Shown piece after piece: positions 44,200-56,654 of a stretch of 64,000 nucleotides of DNA. The stretch is taken from the NCBI GenBank assembly GCA_021234155.1, contig JAJEKV010000099.1, positions 2,486,165-2,550,164 on the forward strand, in the 5' to 3' direction. The position numbers were made by a program, and so were the translations under genes. This stretch comes from Isoetes taiwanensis (Eukaryota > Streptophyta > Lycopodiopsida > Isoetales > Isoetaceae). A model generated the notes under the pieces. It was not told the origin of the DNA, ran no database searches, and saw only the letters and a list, made by a program, of their open reading frames with translations. The number at the start of each line of letters is the position of its first letter. The stretch's first letter is position 1.

Positions 44200-44466
44200 C
44201 ATTGTTATCTACATGTAAATCGACAAACCTATATTCAAGATTCTTGTCCTCTTTCATTGTAGTAAAAATCATAGCTTCAGTGATTATGTACACTTCAGCA
44301 ATGGATCCCTCTGGACGTGCCATGTTACGAACATATTACTTAAGGTGTTTTAGGAATCTCTCAATAAGGTACATTCATCGTACAGTCACGGGCCCACAAA
44401 TAGCTATTTCTTCAACTATATGTATGATGAGATGAGTCGTAATCATGAAAAATGATGGCGAAAAAT
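44200..44466 (-). pseudogene. DUF4218 tail of TNP2 transposase, copy 2 (truncated)
   Basis: It carries the same remnant as 19140-19403, with EEIAICGPV and VRNMARPEGSIAEVYI and the same stop codons, so the decay predates the duplication. The upstream transposase part is absent because the repeat ends at 44469. Confidence 0.75.
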
Positions 44467-44469
44467 GCT

Positions 44470-46155
44470 AGGAGCATCAACTACTAGCTAGGAGCATCAA
44501 CTACTAAGCTTTAAGTCTCTACCCCCCTTCCCAATACAATGAGTCCACAGAATTCATTCGTCCATCACATCATCATAGAACTAAAGAATAAGACTAATCT
44601 ATATCATAGAGTTAGGTTCTTTAGTTAGGGTCAATCTGGGGATCTGCTTGGCTACTAAGAGTAATTTAATAGGCTAAACCTATTGGTTCGATGGCTGGAA
44701 TACGGTTTAGGCTATTAAATCGACTAAATACCCGATTCCTGGTTCACTCCTCTTGATCCGAAGGCGTCCATGTCGCTGCTCTGCTTGGGGATGCGGTCGG
44801 AAGGCGAATCTGACGAGCTAAGACGCACAGGCAGATCTTGGGAGTTGGATTTGACTCCTCAGGCGCGCGAGCTGGAGCTCGAAAAGTTCGTGGACGGAAA
44901 GGGAAGAATTAGGGTTTGGTTACCTTACATAGTTAGGTTTAGGGTTTCCATGACCCTTGGTCTGCCTTGAATGGGTTAAAGGTTTAAAGTGCGCACATTG
45001 CTAAGTGTGCGCACCCTTGCAAGTTGCCCCCTAGGGCGCCCTTGCTTGGTTACACGTCGGCGTACACGTCGTTTGAAATGGCGTGTAATGCGCGTGGCGG
45101 TCGATCTTGGGGCGTCTTGAGGCCAGTATATCGTCTTCGGAGCGTCCGCGAAATTATTAACCTTGTCATAAAGTCTAATGCATCATGCAAAATATGATCA
45201 TATGGCTTGTCTTCCTCTTCCATGCCAACTGAATCATTTTGGGATACATGTATACAAGGTAACACTTCTCAGGTGTGTGAGTTCTGCACATGCTTTGATA
45301 TGGATGTGATGTCTTAGAACCTCCAGCAGGGTATTTTTTAAATGCCCTATATTTTTAATAGGTAGAAACAACTGGCTACTATACCTTTTGGACAAATAAC
45401 TTGGTGTAGTTTGGCCTGGCGATTTTTGCAGCATATTGCTGAAGTGGTATAACTGAAATGGCCCAACCATGAGCTTATTAATTTTCTACATTTAACGAAT
45501 TGGCTACGATCGGATACACTATAGTAAAATATGAGCATGCGTTCCTTTTTCTCCACATGCTTTGCTTGTAGCCAAAATGTGTTGTTAGCCACAGGAACTA
45601 AGGTATCTTCTCCAATTAACATTGTGTCCTTTATAATTTGTGCCAACCTATTTAAGTGTCAAAAGCCATTATTTCAAACCTATTTAACATCAACTATTTA
45701 GATCGCATCTAAGACTGTTCAAAATTACCTATATAACCTATTTAGATAGCATAGAAAGCCATTATTTCAAACCTATTTAACATCAACTATTTAGATCGCA
45801 TCTAAGACTATTCAAAATTACCTATATAACCTATTTAGATAGCATAACCTATTTAACATCACGTATTTTTTATTGCATCTAAACCTATTTCAATCTACTT
45901 CACATAAAGAACCTAACGAACCTATTCTTCAAGCATTTTATTTGTTCTTTACAACCATATTATAGAAGTTGGAAAACTTTCAATAGTCTGATTCTCTTGG
46001 CCACCATATTATGGAAGTAGTAAACAATACATGATATTGATCAATAGATTTTTCAATAGACCATATTATAGAACTAGTAAACAATAGATGATATTGTTCA
46101 ATAGATTTTTCAATAGACCATATTTGGCGACCATATTATAGAACTAATAAACAAT
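44470..46155. other. Intergenic; tandem repeat at 45662-45846
   Basis: No gene supported. A 93-bp unit starting aaagccattatttcaaacc is present twice in tandem (45662-45754 and 45755-45846), and a third, partial copy of the CCTATTTAACATCA phrase follows. Small ORFs at 44770 (plus) and 45050-45646 (minus) have no domain. Confidence 0.5.
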
Positions 46156-47184
46156 CGCATCGATCCGAGACATCGGATCGCCATTCTAGAATGGGACGAG
46201 CATGCATGTCATGCATGCATGCGGGCGGCATGCCCGCTTTTGGTTGGGAGTTAAGCTATTTCCCCGGTAGCGTTTACGCATCCACGTCTCATCGGGCGCT
46301 TCCTCTTCTCAATACCTTATTCTCTTTGACTTGTTTCGAGGCGGGGAGGGGCTTCTTCACCGCTGGTTTATGGTTTAGCGTATCTTTCATGCTATCCTTT
46401 ACCGGCCTTTGGCCTCGTCCACCCACCTTAGGTCCCTCGATCCTAGTTTGTAAGGAAGTTCTCACGGTAGTCGGGGCGCTTTGTTGGTTTCTTGAGTCCC
46501 ATTCTAGAATCGCATCGATCCGAGACATCGGATCGCCATTCTAAATGGGGACGAGCATGCATGTCATGCATGCATGGGCGGGCATGCCGTTTTGGTTGGG
46601 AGTTATATTTCAGGCGCGTTTCGCATCCACGTCTCATCGGCGCTTCCTCTTCTCTCGGCCCGGTACCTTATTCTCTTTGAACCCACCCTCCCCCTTCTTT
46701 GTTTATTATATTTTTTGTACAAGTTACATTTATCATGTTTTTTCCACCCATTTGGGTGATGTTTTCCACCGGTTGGGTGATGCTATTCTGGTATGTTTTC
46801 TCGTTTGTTGTGTTGGTGATGTGCGGTGGGGTTGGCGGCGGCATCTGTTTCGACTTCTCCATGCGGGGGTTTTGGGGCGATTCTATGCCTTCGTTTGTCT
46901 AAGCCCCTTGCGAAGGCTTATCACTAGGGTTTTTCCTCGAAAACCCGAAGGGCTGGTTTTTTAATCCCGGTGATAAGCTTTCTACAGTACATCAAACACT
47001 CATCTATTAGCATTGTATTTGTTTTGGGGTCCAAATGATATAATTGGATTTTCCCTTTATTTTCGTGGGTAGTTCGCATGTGTGCGGCTACCCACTGTCC
47101 ACCATTGTAGAAAATCTGCTGAGATGAATGAGAAGCCTATCTATCGGGCGCTTTGTTGGTTTCTTGCGAGTCCCATTCTAGAAT
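46156..47184. repeat. Two direct-repeat units with shared ends and different middles
   Basis: Both units (46156-46510 and 46511-47184) start with CGCATCGATCCGAGACATCG, in which CGATCCG and CGGATCG form a hairpin. Both end with GGGCGCTTTGTTGGTTTCTTG followed by CCCATTCTAGAAT. The first about 170 bp also match. The middle differs: the second unit has an extra segment with a hairpin GCTTATCAC...GTGATAAGC (about 46917-46977). The right flank repeats the AATAGATGATATTG phrase found at the left, as if the pair were inserted into older repeats. Confidence 0.65.
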
Positions 47185-47189
47185 AGATG

Positions 47190-48760
47190 ATATTGTTCAA
47201 TAGATTTTTCAATAGACCATATTATAGAACTAGTAAACAATATATTTTTCAATGGTATAATATTAATATGAACATGAATTCGAAACAGCAAAACCCCAAG
47301 TGAACAATGTTTTTTTCGTAGCTTATTTTCGGATCTTCGAGCGGCTCCATTGATCGCTACACCAGACGAATATCTCTGTGCATTAACTTAATCCAAAGCT
47401 CCTGCCTCCGCCTTTATTAAGAGCTATCGAACCTGTTAATTTTGAGTGTTTCTAACTCGAAATTGTCCTGATAGTCTTTTAATGAATAATCTACTTGGTA
47501 TGTGATATAAAAAAATATAAAGAGCCAGAAACTGTGACGAAAAAACTTTAACTAGAAATATTGTGCTAACTGCACTTCCTTAAACTATGTTCATCGTTAC
47601 CCTAGATCCACAAGTAAATGCTGCAGAGTGCAACTTCTAGCTTTAACCTCAGGATTAAAAAATGGTTTTCCCTGTAAAATCTGATGCTCCTCCCTCTAAG
47701 ATCTAGTGCTCCTCTCTGATGGTTTTCCCTGTAAGATCTGATGTCTTATTGACTTGCATGCAAGCTAGCTTTACCTGACTTGAAAGCTTATGTTCTTCTT
47801 CTTCTTGAAGATATTGCACAGCACAAAATCCTGCACCACACATAAGAACTCTTGCATTTTGTGCATCCTACAAATTCTACAAGTAAGAGATGAAATACAA
47901 CCTGCAATTATATTTTGTAGTAAAATTTTATAGATAAAAGAATATTATGGTGTTCTAAGAGATAGATATGGAGCAGAACTACAACCTGTCTGTCTGGTAG
48001 CAAATCCTTTCTTTGATCTTATCTGCTAACAAAATAGCCAACAAAAATATATATTGAGCTATTTTTTGTAAACAATACATTGAATATAACTTGTCTGCAT
48101 GTAATATATCATGTCTTCTATAGCACTTCCCCGTAAGATCTGATGCTCGTCTCTGATGGTTTTCCCTGTAAGATCTGATGTCTATAGTGGCCCTCTCACT
48201 ATAGACTTGCATGCAACCTAGCTTTACCTGACCTGAAAACTTATGTTCTTCTTCTTCTTGAAGATATTGCACAGCACAAAATCCTGCACCAAACATAAGA
48301 ACTCCTGCAATGCATCTTACAAATTCTACAAGTAAGAGATGAAATACAACCTGCAATTATATCTTGTAGTAAAATTTTACAGATAAAAGAATATTTTGGT
48401 GTTCTAAGAGATAGATATGGAGCAGAACTACAACCTGTTTGTCTGGTAGCAAATCCTTTCTTTGATCTTATCTGCTAACAATATAGCCAGCAAAAATACA
48501 AATTGAACTATTTTTTGTAAACAATACATTGAATATAACTTGTCTGTATGTAATATATCATGTCTTTTGTAGCAAAACTTCTACGTCAAGCCAAAACTGA
48601 ATCTTTAACTAAACATTTTAAGAAACTAAATGTGATGTAGATTTAGGTTCTGTTTTTTCCTCATAATATTAATGAGAGCCTGCATGCAAGAGAACATGTA
48701 TTAAAACATGTAGATTACTCCAAACAGAAAATAGAAATTAATCAAGTACATACCTTTTAC
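47190..48760. repeat. Tandem direct repeat, 437-bp period (47714-48580)
   Basis: A unit starting CTCTGATGGTTTTCCCTG occurs at 47714 and again at 48151, and the match runs about 400 bp with scattered changes. The remaining sequence holds no supported gene. Confidence 0.8.
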
Positions 48761-48761
48761 G

Positions 48762-49573
48762 CTAGAGGTTTGTGACGTGCCATGCATTCACACTTAATTC
48801 CGGTTTGTCGTGAAGGATGGGAGGATTCTCATGCTGCAGCTCATGCATTGTCGTAGTTTCTCTTCTATTAGTTGCTTGTTTCCACATTTGAAAAGCTTGA
48901 TCATAAGGAAAACTTTCCAAACGAGTGATCACACTTATATAGACCCAGAGTTGCATCTAAGTTTGCATCCAATCTGTTGCACAGCTTCTTTTTTATGGAA
49001 GAAAGCGAGCTAAAAGCCCATTCGCTACCAAGTATCATTGTCAAAATCAGATTTGCCAACTTAATGTATTCACTCAAGGCAGCCTTTAGATAATCATGAG
49101 AGGCTAACTTCACCCATAATCTTGTAACAGCCCCTTGCTCTAGTGGCTTTTCTAATAGCCCATATTGGGCATACATAGTAGTACCAAATAAGCCCGATTG
49201 TTCTTTCAATGCTTCAAGATCCAAAACACCATTACCACACCATCAACCACATGCCTCTCAAGACACCTAAACTAATAGTAAATCTGGGAAGCAATACCTC
49301 ATGCACTGTAGCATTATTCCAGAAATTGGAAAATACAATACCCTTTGCATCCAGGAGTTCATTTCGAGGAAATCTAGACCGTAATTCTTGTGATAGAGAT
49401 TCTGCCACAGATTTCATCTCGTTTCTTATAGATGTAACATGTGAATCAAAGTCTAATTCCTTCACTTCCACCTTTCGCTTATAATTATTTCGACCACTCT
49501 TCTTCCTATGATACAATGAAAAAAACTTGTCATTTACATGTATGCATAATATCCCGCTGTCATTGTATGCCAA
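48762..49573 (-). pseudogene. hAT-family transposase C-terminal domain (ZNF862-like)
   Basis: Three minus-strand frames in series give a typical hAT end. The first (49573-49232) has MKSVAESLSQELRSRFP and ends in a dividing region. The second (49224-48901) has LASHDYLKAALSEYIKLANLILTMILGS and FSSLSSIKKKLCNRLDANLD, matching the hAT dimerisation signature (usually S.ERxFSxLxxIKxxxRNRL). The third (to 48762) continues SFPYDQAFQMWKQATNRR after a one-base shift near 48905. The N-terminal zinc finger and catalytic part are not seen here. It could be a dead autonomous hAT copy or a domesticated relative; I favour the former. Confidence 0.65.
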
Positions 49574-52500
49574 AAAGCTTCAGCCTTCTTGCAAGGAAAC
49601 CAAGTTTTGCCATCTATAAAAGGCCTCATCCTTTTCAAAGCAATTATCTCCAACATATAACTTATCAAGTTTAGTCCTCCAGGTTTGTTAAGGGAACCAA
49701 TTTGTATGCAAAATTATGCAAAAAAGCATCAATTACATTAGGATCCCTAAAGCAAAGTAAGGTAGTTGCACTCAGATCTGAATATCTTGAGCTTTGCTGA
49801 TCTTCTTCAAATGATTTTTAGAGGAACAGCCAGAGAAAAGTTGGTTGTGAGATGTGGGAAAAAATTTGGTTCAATTTGGATCTGGGATATATGAGAAAAT
49901 CGAGTTCAAAGGTTGGAAGAAAATTTGGCCAGTGCAATTGCCTGAGATAAAACAAGGTGCTGCGCACGGAGGGTTGCCCTCCATGGCCAGAGGGTGAAGT
50001 GGCTTAAATCATAGTTCAAAGTCATATTTTGGCATGATTGGATTACTTCATTATGTAAACATATATACTACAAGTCTTTGTACTATCAACGGGTCTATCA
50101 AGTATGGTTTATGAACGTCAGGTACTAAAATCCGACTTATGAATCAAGTTGGTGCCAAGAATGAAGTTAGAAGTCATCGGTAAGAAACAAAAATTTCTTT
50201 GTGCAATTCGGATTCAAGTATCATAATCCACTGATTTAATGCCGTCACATCCTCTCACACAAACGGCAGTATGCATCTAGCCTAAAGTCATGCAGTTTTA
50301 AGCTAGATTCCTTGATTAGTAGCCATTCAACAAAGCTCACTATCGTTCCTTAAAACTTCCCGATGAAGAGTCAAGTGAAATCTGAATTAAACTAAAAAAG
50401 CCGTATCTAATATCTTTAGTCTAAGAATATCCCTGCTAATTGAGCTTATGAGAGAAACAAATTCTATATCCAATAAGAACAATTAACACAATTTGATGCC
50501 AATGATTAACATTTAATTCATCTCGTTCAGCTTGTTATCTAAAACATATTGCGTCTAAAACTGAAGTCTTTTAAAGGCATCGTAAAACCAATAACATCTC
50601 TCGTGTATAAGCATTCATAAAATTAATGCAAGTGTTTAGCATTTACTTGCTTACCAACTGCTTCTATTTGTTTCCTAAACAATCTGATGGGATGGCATGT
50701 CTTGCTCATATAGACAATGGGATTGTGTGAAAGCAATCCCATATCCACTTAAATTCTCTAGCATTCCATGAAGATTCTCTAAGATACCCCAAGTTATTTC
50801 TTAAGATTCTCGCATATTAATGTCATAGCGATCTTCTTAAGATCTCCCTTCACCTTTCAATATTTCTTTTGATCCCATCAAAAGAGCGCATCTATAACAC
50901 GTTTTTTTTCATCGTTCTGTGATATTAGCTATAAACATAACCTAAACAAATGAGTGAGGTTCCTAAAATATAATGTTTAAGCCGGTTGTAAATAATAAGT
51001 GAGATTCAACATAGACCAATACACGTAAAAAACTAAGGTTTTTGGGTAAGTTGAATAACCGAATTTGCATTTGCCTCTACACCATCCAACAAATAATTCC
51101 ATGTAAACTCCATGCCTTTTGCACCAACCCACAACGCAGTGTCAATCTATGCAATGAAGAGTCCATAAATGACCATCTTAGTCAAACAATCTCATTACCA
51201 ATTGAGAAATTATAAAAATGGATATTCAAAGATATAGATGATAGACACTCACTAAGCTCAATAGCCTCAATATTGTGGTTTTATGATATGATTTCTATGT
51301 GTTAACTGGGTAAGCGCAAAGTACAATCCAGCAACATATTCAAATCCTATATGTGCTTTCAATAATTCCTATAAATGAAGAATTGTATAAAAGCATAAGC
51401 AGACACGTCGATGCTAATCATTAAAGGAGTCTTGTAAAACCATGCAAGTTCCTGGAAAGAAAGAATAACCATGCCATAGACAATATCAATAACCGTGCCA
51501 TCGAAACCTAAAAGGCAATAATGGTTGCAACTTTGCTTTGCCACTAAAATCAAGACCCAAGAAACTACGATGATATAATGTTGAGACTGCTTGCAGCAGA
51601 AGTTCGATTCCAATGTGGTTCTAGCTTTTGTCGTAAATTTTGAAGTGAAGTGCGTACTTAGTTTTTCACTGCTAATAGCAGCTAATATGGCTGTGACTCG
51701 TTGAAAGGGTAACCAAACAATGGGTCTTCACATGACTTTCACATTAGCTATCGACCACATCAAAGCAGCATGGTCGCCAACATTTGGATTTCAATAGTCG
51801 AGCGTAAGTTACACTGCCCAAGTGAAATTGACACTTGCGATCAACTTTCCATCAACACCTGTCAAACTACGGGTCAATCTATCGCTTTACATCTTATGGT
51901 TTCTAGATCCAATATATTACATGAATTTAACATGCGAAAAAGGCTCAAAAGTCAAACTCTAGACAACCTCCTACCTAGAATGTTAGCCAAAGACCGATCA
52001 AAGACTGCATAATGTTCAATTAGGCATGATATCTACGGTGATGTATTGTGATATTATTTGGGCAGCACTATCATCAAGATGCTTCATGCATGTGGCACTT
52101 GCATGAAGACATATGTTGGAGCTGCACCACCACAGGCACCCGCGGGTCCCCATTCTTTTAAATCCAAAATGTTGGGTATGAAGCCTTTCTCCTAGCTAGA
52201 ATTGGCTGTGCAAACCTCACAACAATAAATTCATCTTCAAATTTTATTTTGCCATTTTAATGGCTAATCTGAAGCTCATTCAACTGAATTGCTAATTTGT
52301 TCTTGCCATCAAAAAACCACAAATGCGTTTTACATAAATTTCGTCAACCTTGAAAAAACCAATCCGTTTCGAAGAGCATTTTGTCAGGTTTGAATTACGG
52401 TCGTTAATCTCGCAAAAGGTACTGCTTTTTCTTCATAAAAAATAGGACTAGATTCCTGTTTGCAGCCAAAAATAGTAAAAAGGATCCCATTTTTAATCAT

Positions 52501-53055
52501 TTCAATCTACCAAACCCTTAACAAAATGCCTATGAGAACTTAAGAATCCCACAATACAACCATGTGATGCGCACAATACTGCAATTGTTGTTGCCATTTT
52601 TGAACATGAGCCCATTTTATGGATTCATCAAAAAGTAATAGTGGCAGAATGAGGGCTCTTCACTCTGACTCAGAGTACATACATTAGCAAGGGGCTTTTA
52701 ACCAATTAATTTGTGCAATTCCAAGTCGAATATATATTCTTAAGTTACACCGAAAAAAATCACATTTTGCCATGACAATTACACAATCAGACTACTGCTT
52801 ACTAGCTGCACAAATAGAATACAGTAAGGAAGCAATGCAACATCAAATATACAACTTTTAGTGATAAGCTCCACAGCTGACAAACACATAGAAACGATAA
52901 GAAAAGTCAGATAAAAGAACATGAACAGAATTACAAAAAAGTGTATAATGTTGTGCACCTTTGCAGCATATCTCTTCCTCTCATGAACATCCCTTGTGCC
53001 CCTTTCTTTATCGGTCGTATCTTCAGCAATAGGAATGGAGAGAATCAATATTGTG
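49574..53055. other. Intergenic, no supported gene; left inverted-repeat arm inside
   Basis: AT-rich sequence with chance ORFs (51.4-52.0 kb). Apart from the repeat arm at 49708-49935 I see no structure. Confidence 0.45.
49708..49935 (+). repeat. Inverted repeat, left arm (pairs with 57071-57297)
   Basis: About 228 bp, beginning GCAAAATTATGCAAAAAAGC and ending AAATTTGGCCAGTGC, matches the reverse complement of 57071-57297 with scattered mismatches. Shared phrases include CAGATCTGAATATCT, GATCTTCTTCAAATGATTTTT and CCAGAGAAAAGTTGG. Confidence 0.8.
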
Positions 53056-53059
53056 GTCC

Positions 53060-53440
53060 AAAATGCTTACTTGAAGTTCGTCTTCCACCGTATTTGCATT
53101 AACGTCATCTGCTTCATGACTTCGTTTTTCTAAATCCACCTTCATGAAGCCATCATCTCTAGGCAATGCATCATTGAGATCCTCAGTAAACACTAAATTT
53201 CACAGATCGCCCATGATAACAGCCCCAAAGTTTTCCCAGAGTGCTCTATCAAGGACAATAACTTTTGTTTCATATCCATCACGAGCCGTACTTTCTGCAC
53301 CCTTAGCTCTCTCAAATTGAAATTTTGCTCTTTCTATTTTAAGCGACTGTAGATCCTCCATCTCCATAGCCTGTAGAGAAAGTAAATAGGTCTGTGCCCA
53401 TTCTAAAGTAGCATGTCCTTCGCCCAACACAACTTCCACT
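53060..53440 (-). CDS. Hypothetical coiled-coil ORF
   Basis: A minus-strand frame from about 53439 carries a charged helix (EMEDLQSLKIERAKFQFERAK), then RALWENFGAVIMGDL and a stop. The same frame stays open afterwards (EDLNDALPRDDGFMKVDLEKRSHEADD). The composition looks coding, but no family is recognised. It is possibly an exon of a decayed gene whose other exons I cannot trace. Confidence 0.3.
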
Positions 53441-53444
53441 TTAG

Positions 53445-55680
53445 TTATTCACAATTTTGCTTATGGCATTCCTGAACACCTGTGTAAGATGAGTGAACTT
53501 GACAACTCCAAAAACTTCATCTGCAAATTGACATTAAAGATATGCACTTATCTCCCATAACTTATCATAAGTATAGAATGTCTGCATGTTCACTGCAGCA
53601 AACCCATTTAACAATGGCAAGATTTGAAACTAGTGTGCATCCAAGACAGCAGAGACGCTGACTCCAGCTATCAGCTCTGTTCAAAATTTTAATATTTGGA
53701 ATATTTTCTGGCACTAACAGCTCTATATGCTTCGGGGTTGACTAGAGATTCTGTATAAGACGACAAAAATGTAAATATGGTGAAACCACCATCTACTTGC
53801 TAAGAACTGGATGTCTGGGCAATATGTTTTGCATATGGCTTAAGCTAGTACATATTACCTGGTTGATTTTATCCCAATATGAGAGGTGAACCTCTCTTTC
53901 AAAGATCTCCACATGAGCCTGCTTCAAGCAAACCTGAAACAAGAATTAAATTTACATCCATGCATGCTAAGAAAGTAATGCAAGATCAATTTATCCAAGC
54001 ACAAACATACAACAATTGTGGTGATTTGGAAGAAAAAAATCAAATTAGTCTGTGTATTTAAGTTGCTGCTTGCACAACTCTGTGGCTATAAACTCAAAGT
54101 TTCTTGGGTAAGGCTGACAATGGAGGGAAGTAAATTACGAAACCAACAGTGACAAATGAGGACAAATAACAATTCAAATCAATATGTGGCTCGAGCCTTG
54201 GAAGGCGCAAATACAACTTCAATGTTAATAGACAAACTAGGGTAAATGCCGTACATGCAAAGAAATGTCTTAGGAAAGTTACTAGGGAAGGTCTCCTACC
54301 TCTTTTGCAAGCAAGGAAAAAGGGAAAAAAAAAAGTCAAGCCTGGCAGCTATATAGTGTTGCAGAAATGAAAGCTTACAACTGAATCGCATGTGAAGAAG
54401 AGTGTGTTCTTGATTGTAGATGTCACAAAAGCTAGCTTCTGGGTACAACAACAGTGCAAGATCGTGCACCACAAAGGGGAATAAGGATCAAAACTGTTTC
54501 ATTAAGCAACAAAGTTGCAGTCCATTCAAATACCATGTAAAATAAGTCATAAAATTATCTCAAACCAAATTATTTACCTCTCCACACAGGACTCCAATCT
54601 CATGTCCCTGAATTTATCCACATTTGGCAGACCTCCATCAGGTAAGTGTAACTCTCTCTGTGAGGCCCATATAAATGCTTGCCCTTAATAAACACGAACC
54701 CTGCTCATGCGCGGCAATGCCATGCACATATGCCTACTCATGCACGGCAACACCGGTACACCTTTCCTAGTAAATGTTTATAAAAGCATTTTACAAAAAT
54801 ATCACATGATCAAAAGCTAATGTTGATACAAGTAATTACAGTACACTTTGTGCTTGCAATTTCCTTCTCATCAAAATTTAAATGCTAGCTTAACCAAAAG
54901 ATTTGATAGCCTATGGCTTCTAGTGAATTTTGTAAGACCTAAAGTCTGCTTATTGTTTTGGGATCTTTTTGTGTTCTAATACCCCCTTCCCTTTTGGAAA
55001 TCTTGATACAGCACGTGAATCATTGTAGATGTGGCACCTGTATGGCGTTACTCTCATTATGACTTAAATATTTCGTGGTAAGCATTTGTTTGGTGGAAAT
55101 CATGGCGAGCGCCAGATTTATATCCAGGAGCAAAATCCCAAGAAGGAACTGGTTATCATGAAAGTTCAAGAAGCCTGATTACTGGCCACTGAAGCTAAGA
55201 ACTTCATGATAAATCTATCTAGGTCAGCAGCTAATACAGAGTACGGGTCTGAGACCTCGCAACCTGTCCTCATATCTTTGACCATCTGATAAGGCTGCCA
55301 ATAATATAAACAAGTAGTCATGATTGCTTGTTATCAGAATGGAAACTTGAATAGTATACAGGTGTAGCAGACTAGGCTTATATGAATTGGAAAAAGGCAA
55401 GTCACAAAGCCATAATAGCTTTTGAACAAGCCAAAGCAGCTATGGAATCTAGATTATAGAAATTGCAATTTATAGATCTCCAAATACACAAGCATAAGAC
55501 CAGTAAAATAAATTACCTGAACATTGGTTAAGCAAGCCATCTTGGACCAACTGCTAATGCCCCATATACTAAGTTGCCAGATCCAGGTCCACTTATAAGC
55601 ATAGGATAAGTCAAGACACTAAAAGTACTTTGGAGTGTTGCTGAATTGAAGCAGTACATCTGGATAAAAAGAGTTCATCC
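53445..55680. other. Intergenic, no supported gene
   Basis: AT-rich, with only short chance ORFs. A CATGC-ACGGCAA phrase is repeated at about 54705-54755. Confidence 0.45.
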
Positions 55681-56141
55681 ATTTAGTATGGCCACTCTGG
55701 TAAGTTAAAAATCGCATCAAATTGTAAAACACATTCTCTAATGACCTGAGAAAGAAGCGCCACAGCAACAACACGTGGACTGCGACGGAGCGCACATATT
55801 GCAGTTCGAAATCTCAACGTGTGCACATAAGAATGAACTTTCAGGGAATAAAATCGAACAAGAGTAGGCATGAAATGGGAACATCCTTGCAGGGTTCCAC
55901 ATGATGCGCCATGGACCCCTTGGCATGTACCTGGAACACAAATGCCACTGTTGAAAGAAACACAAGCTCCCTTCGGCAGGCTCTGGCAAACAAGACCGTG
56001 GCTGTAGACACAGAAAGGCAACTGGACCGTCCCGCCTCGAAACTAGCTCCCTTACATTTTTTGCTTCTTCCACGTCCCAAACTTGGAATCCATTAATGTA
56101 TGCCAGCATTAAGACATGGTGAATGCATGAGTGGTCGAGTT

Positions 56142-56650
56142 CTAGTTTGCCAAAACCTGCCCATTGAATCTGATTACATAACCAGCTATCATGATATTCC
56201 ATGTGAATGAATTTTTCCGCTTCATCTTGTCAAACACTGCCCTGGCTTCCGGCAAAGCACCACGCTTGCCATACATTTGTATCAAAAGATTGCCCAAAAA
56301 TGTTTTACTCTCCAACCCTTTTCTAACTATAAGATGGTGAAGATGCTTCCCTTCAAACAGGGCTTTTGCATTAGCGCATGTCCTTAATGAAGCAGCAATT
56401 TCATCAGGGCATAAATCCTCCAATTCAAATCTCTCATATAGCTCCCTTCCGGAGCATCCCTTCCGGAGCATCTTTTTGCTATTCTTGTTTGTGGATTGAA
56501 CCAAGAAGCTGAAAGGCACTGCGAACCATCCTCCTGCAGTCTCGAAGGACCTCTCCGGTTAGCCGGTTTCGAGAGCGGCTGCCCACCAACAGAAGTGACC
56601 GAGAGTTTACAGTTTACAGGCAATGATAAGTTTGTAGCAGTCACCAGCAT
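56142..56650 (-). pseudogene. 5' fragment of a pentatricopeptide-repeat (PPR) gene
   Basis: The upstream frame (56650) has a Ser/Arg-rich, acid-poor start that could be an organelle transit peptide (MLVTATNLSLPVNCKLSV). The second frame gives CPDEIAASLRTCANAKALFEGK, HHLIVRKGLESKTFLGNLLIQMYGK and ARAVFDKMKRKNSFTWNIMIAGYV, which is one full PPR unit plus its N-terminal helix pair, as in plant PLS-class organelle RNA-binding proteins. The two frames are separated by a 14-bp tandem duplication at about 56442-56471. After GYV the PPR signal vanishes, so only the start of a gene of usually 400-900 residues is present. The wording resembles fern and lycophyte PPRs (inference). Confidence 0.7.
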
Positions 56651-56654
56651 ATCC

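Larger units (their letters stand above)
38813..44469. repeat. Large direct repeat, copy 2 (5.66 kb)
   Basis: It matches 13720-19403. The right edge falls inside the DUF4218 tail of TNP2 and is followed by a 22-bp tandem duplication containing GGAGCATCAACTACTA. See copy 1 for content. Differences from copy 1 are mostly 1-4 base indels at CAG, CTG and CCGG. Confidence 0.9.

Noticed and set aside
13720-44469. The 5.7-kb direct repeats as LTRs of a giant retrotransposon
   Set aside because: Both repeat borders cut through coding sequence that continues beyond them (DUF4218 on the right of copy 1, ORF-H on the left of copy 2). There is no TG...CA boundary, primer site or purine tract.
55683-56202. 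Frames downstream of the PPR start as further PPR repeats
   Set aside because: No 35-residue PPR periodicity or key positions in any frame, so I stop the PPR annotation at 56142.
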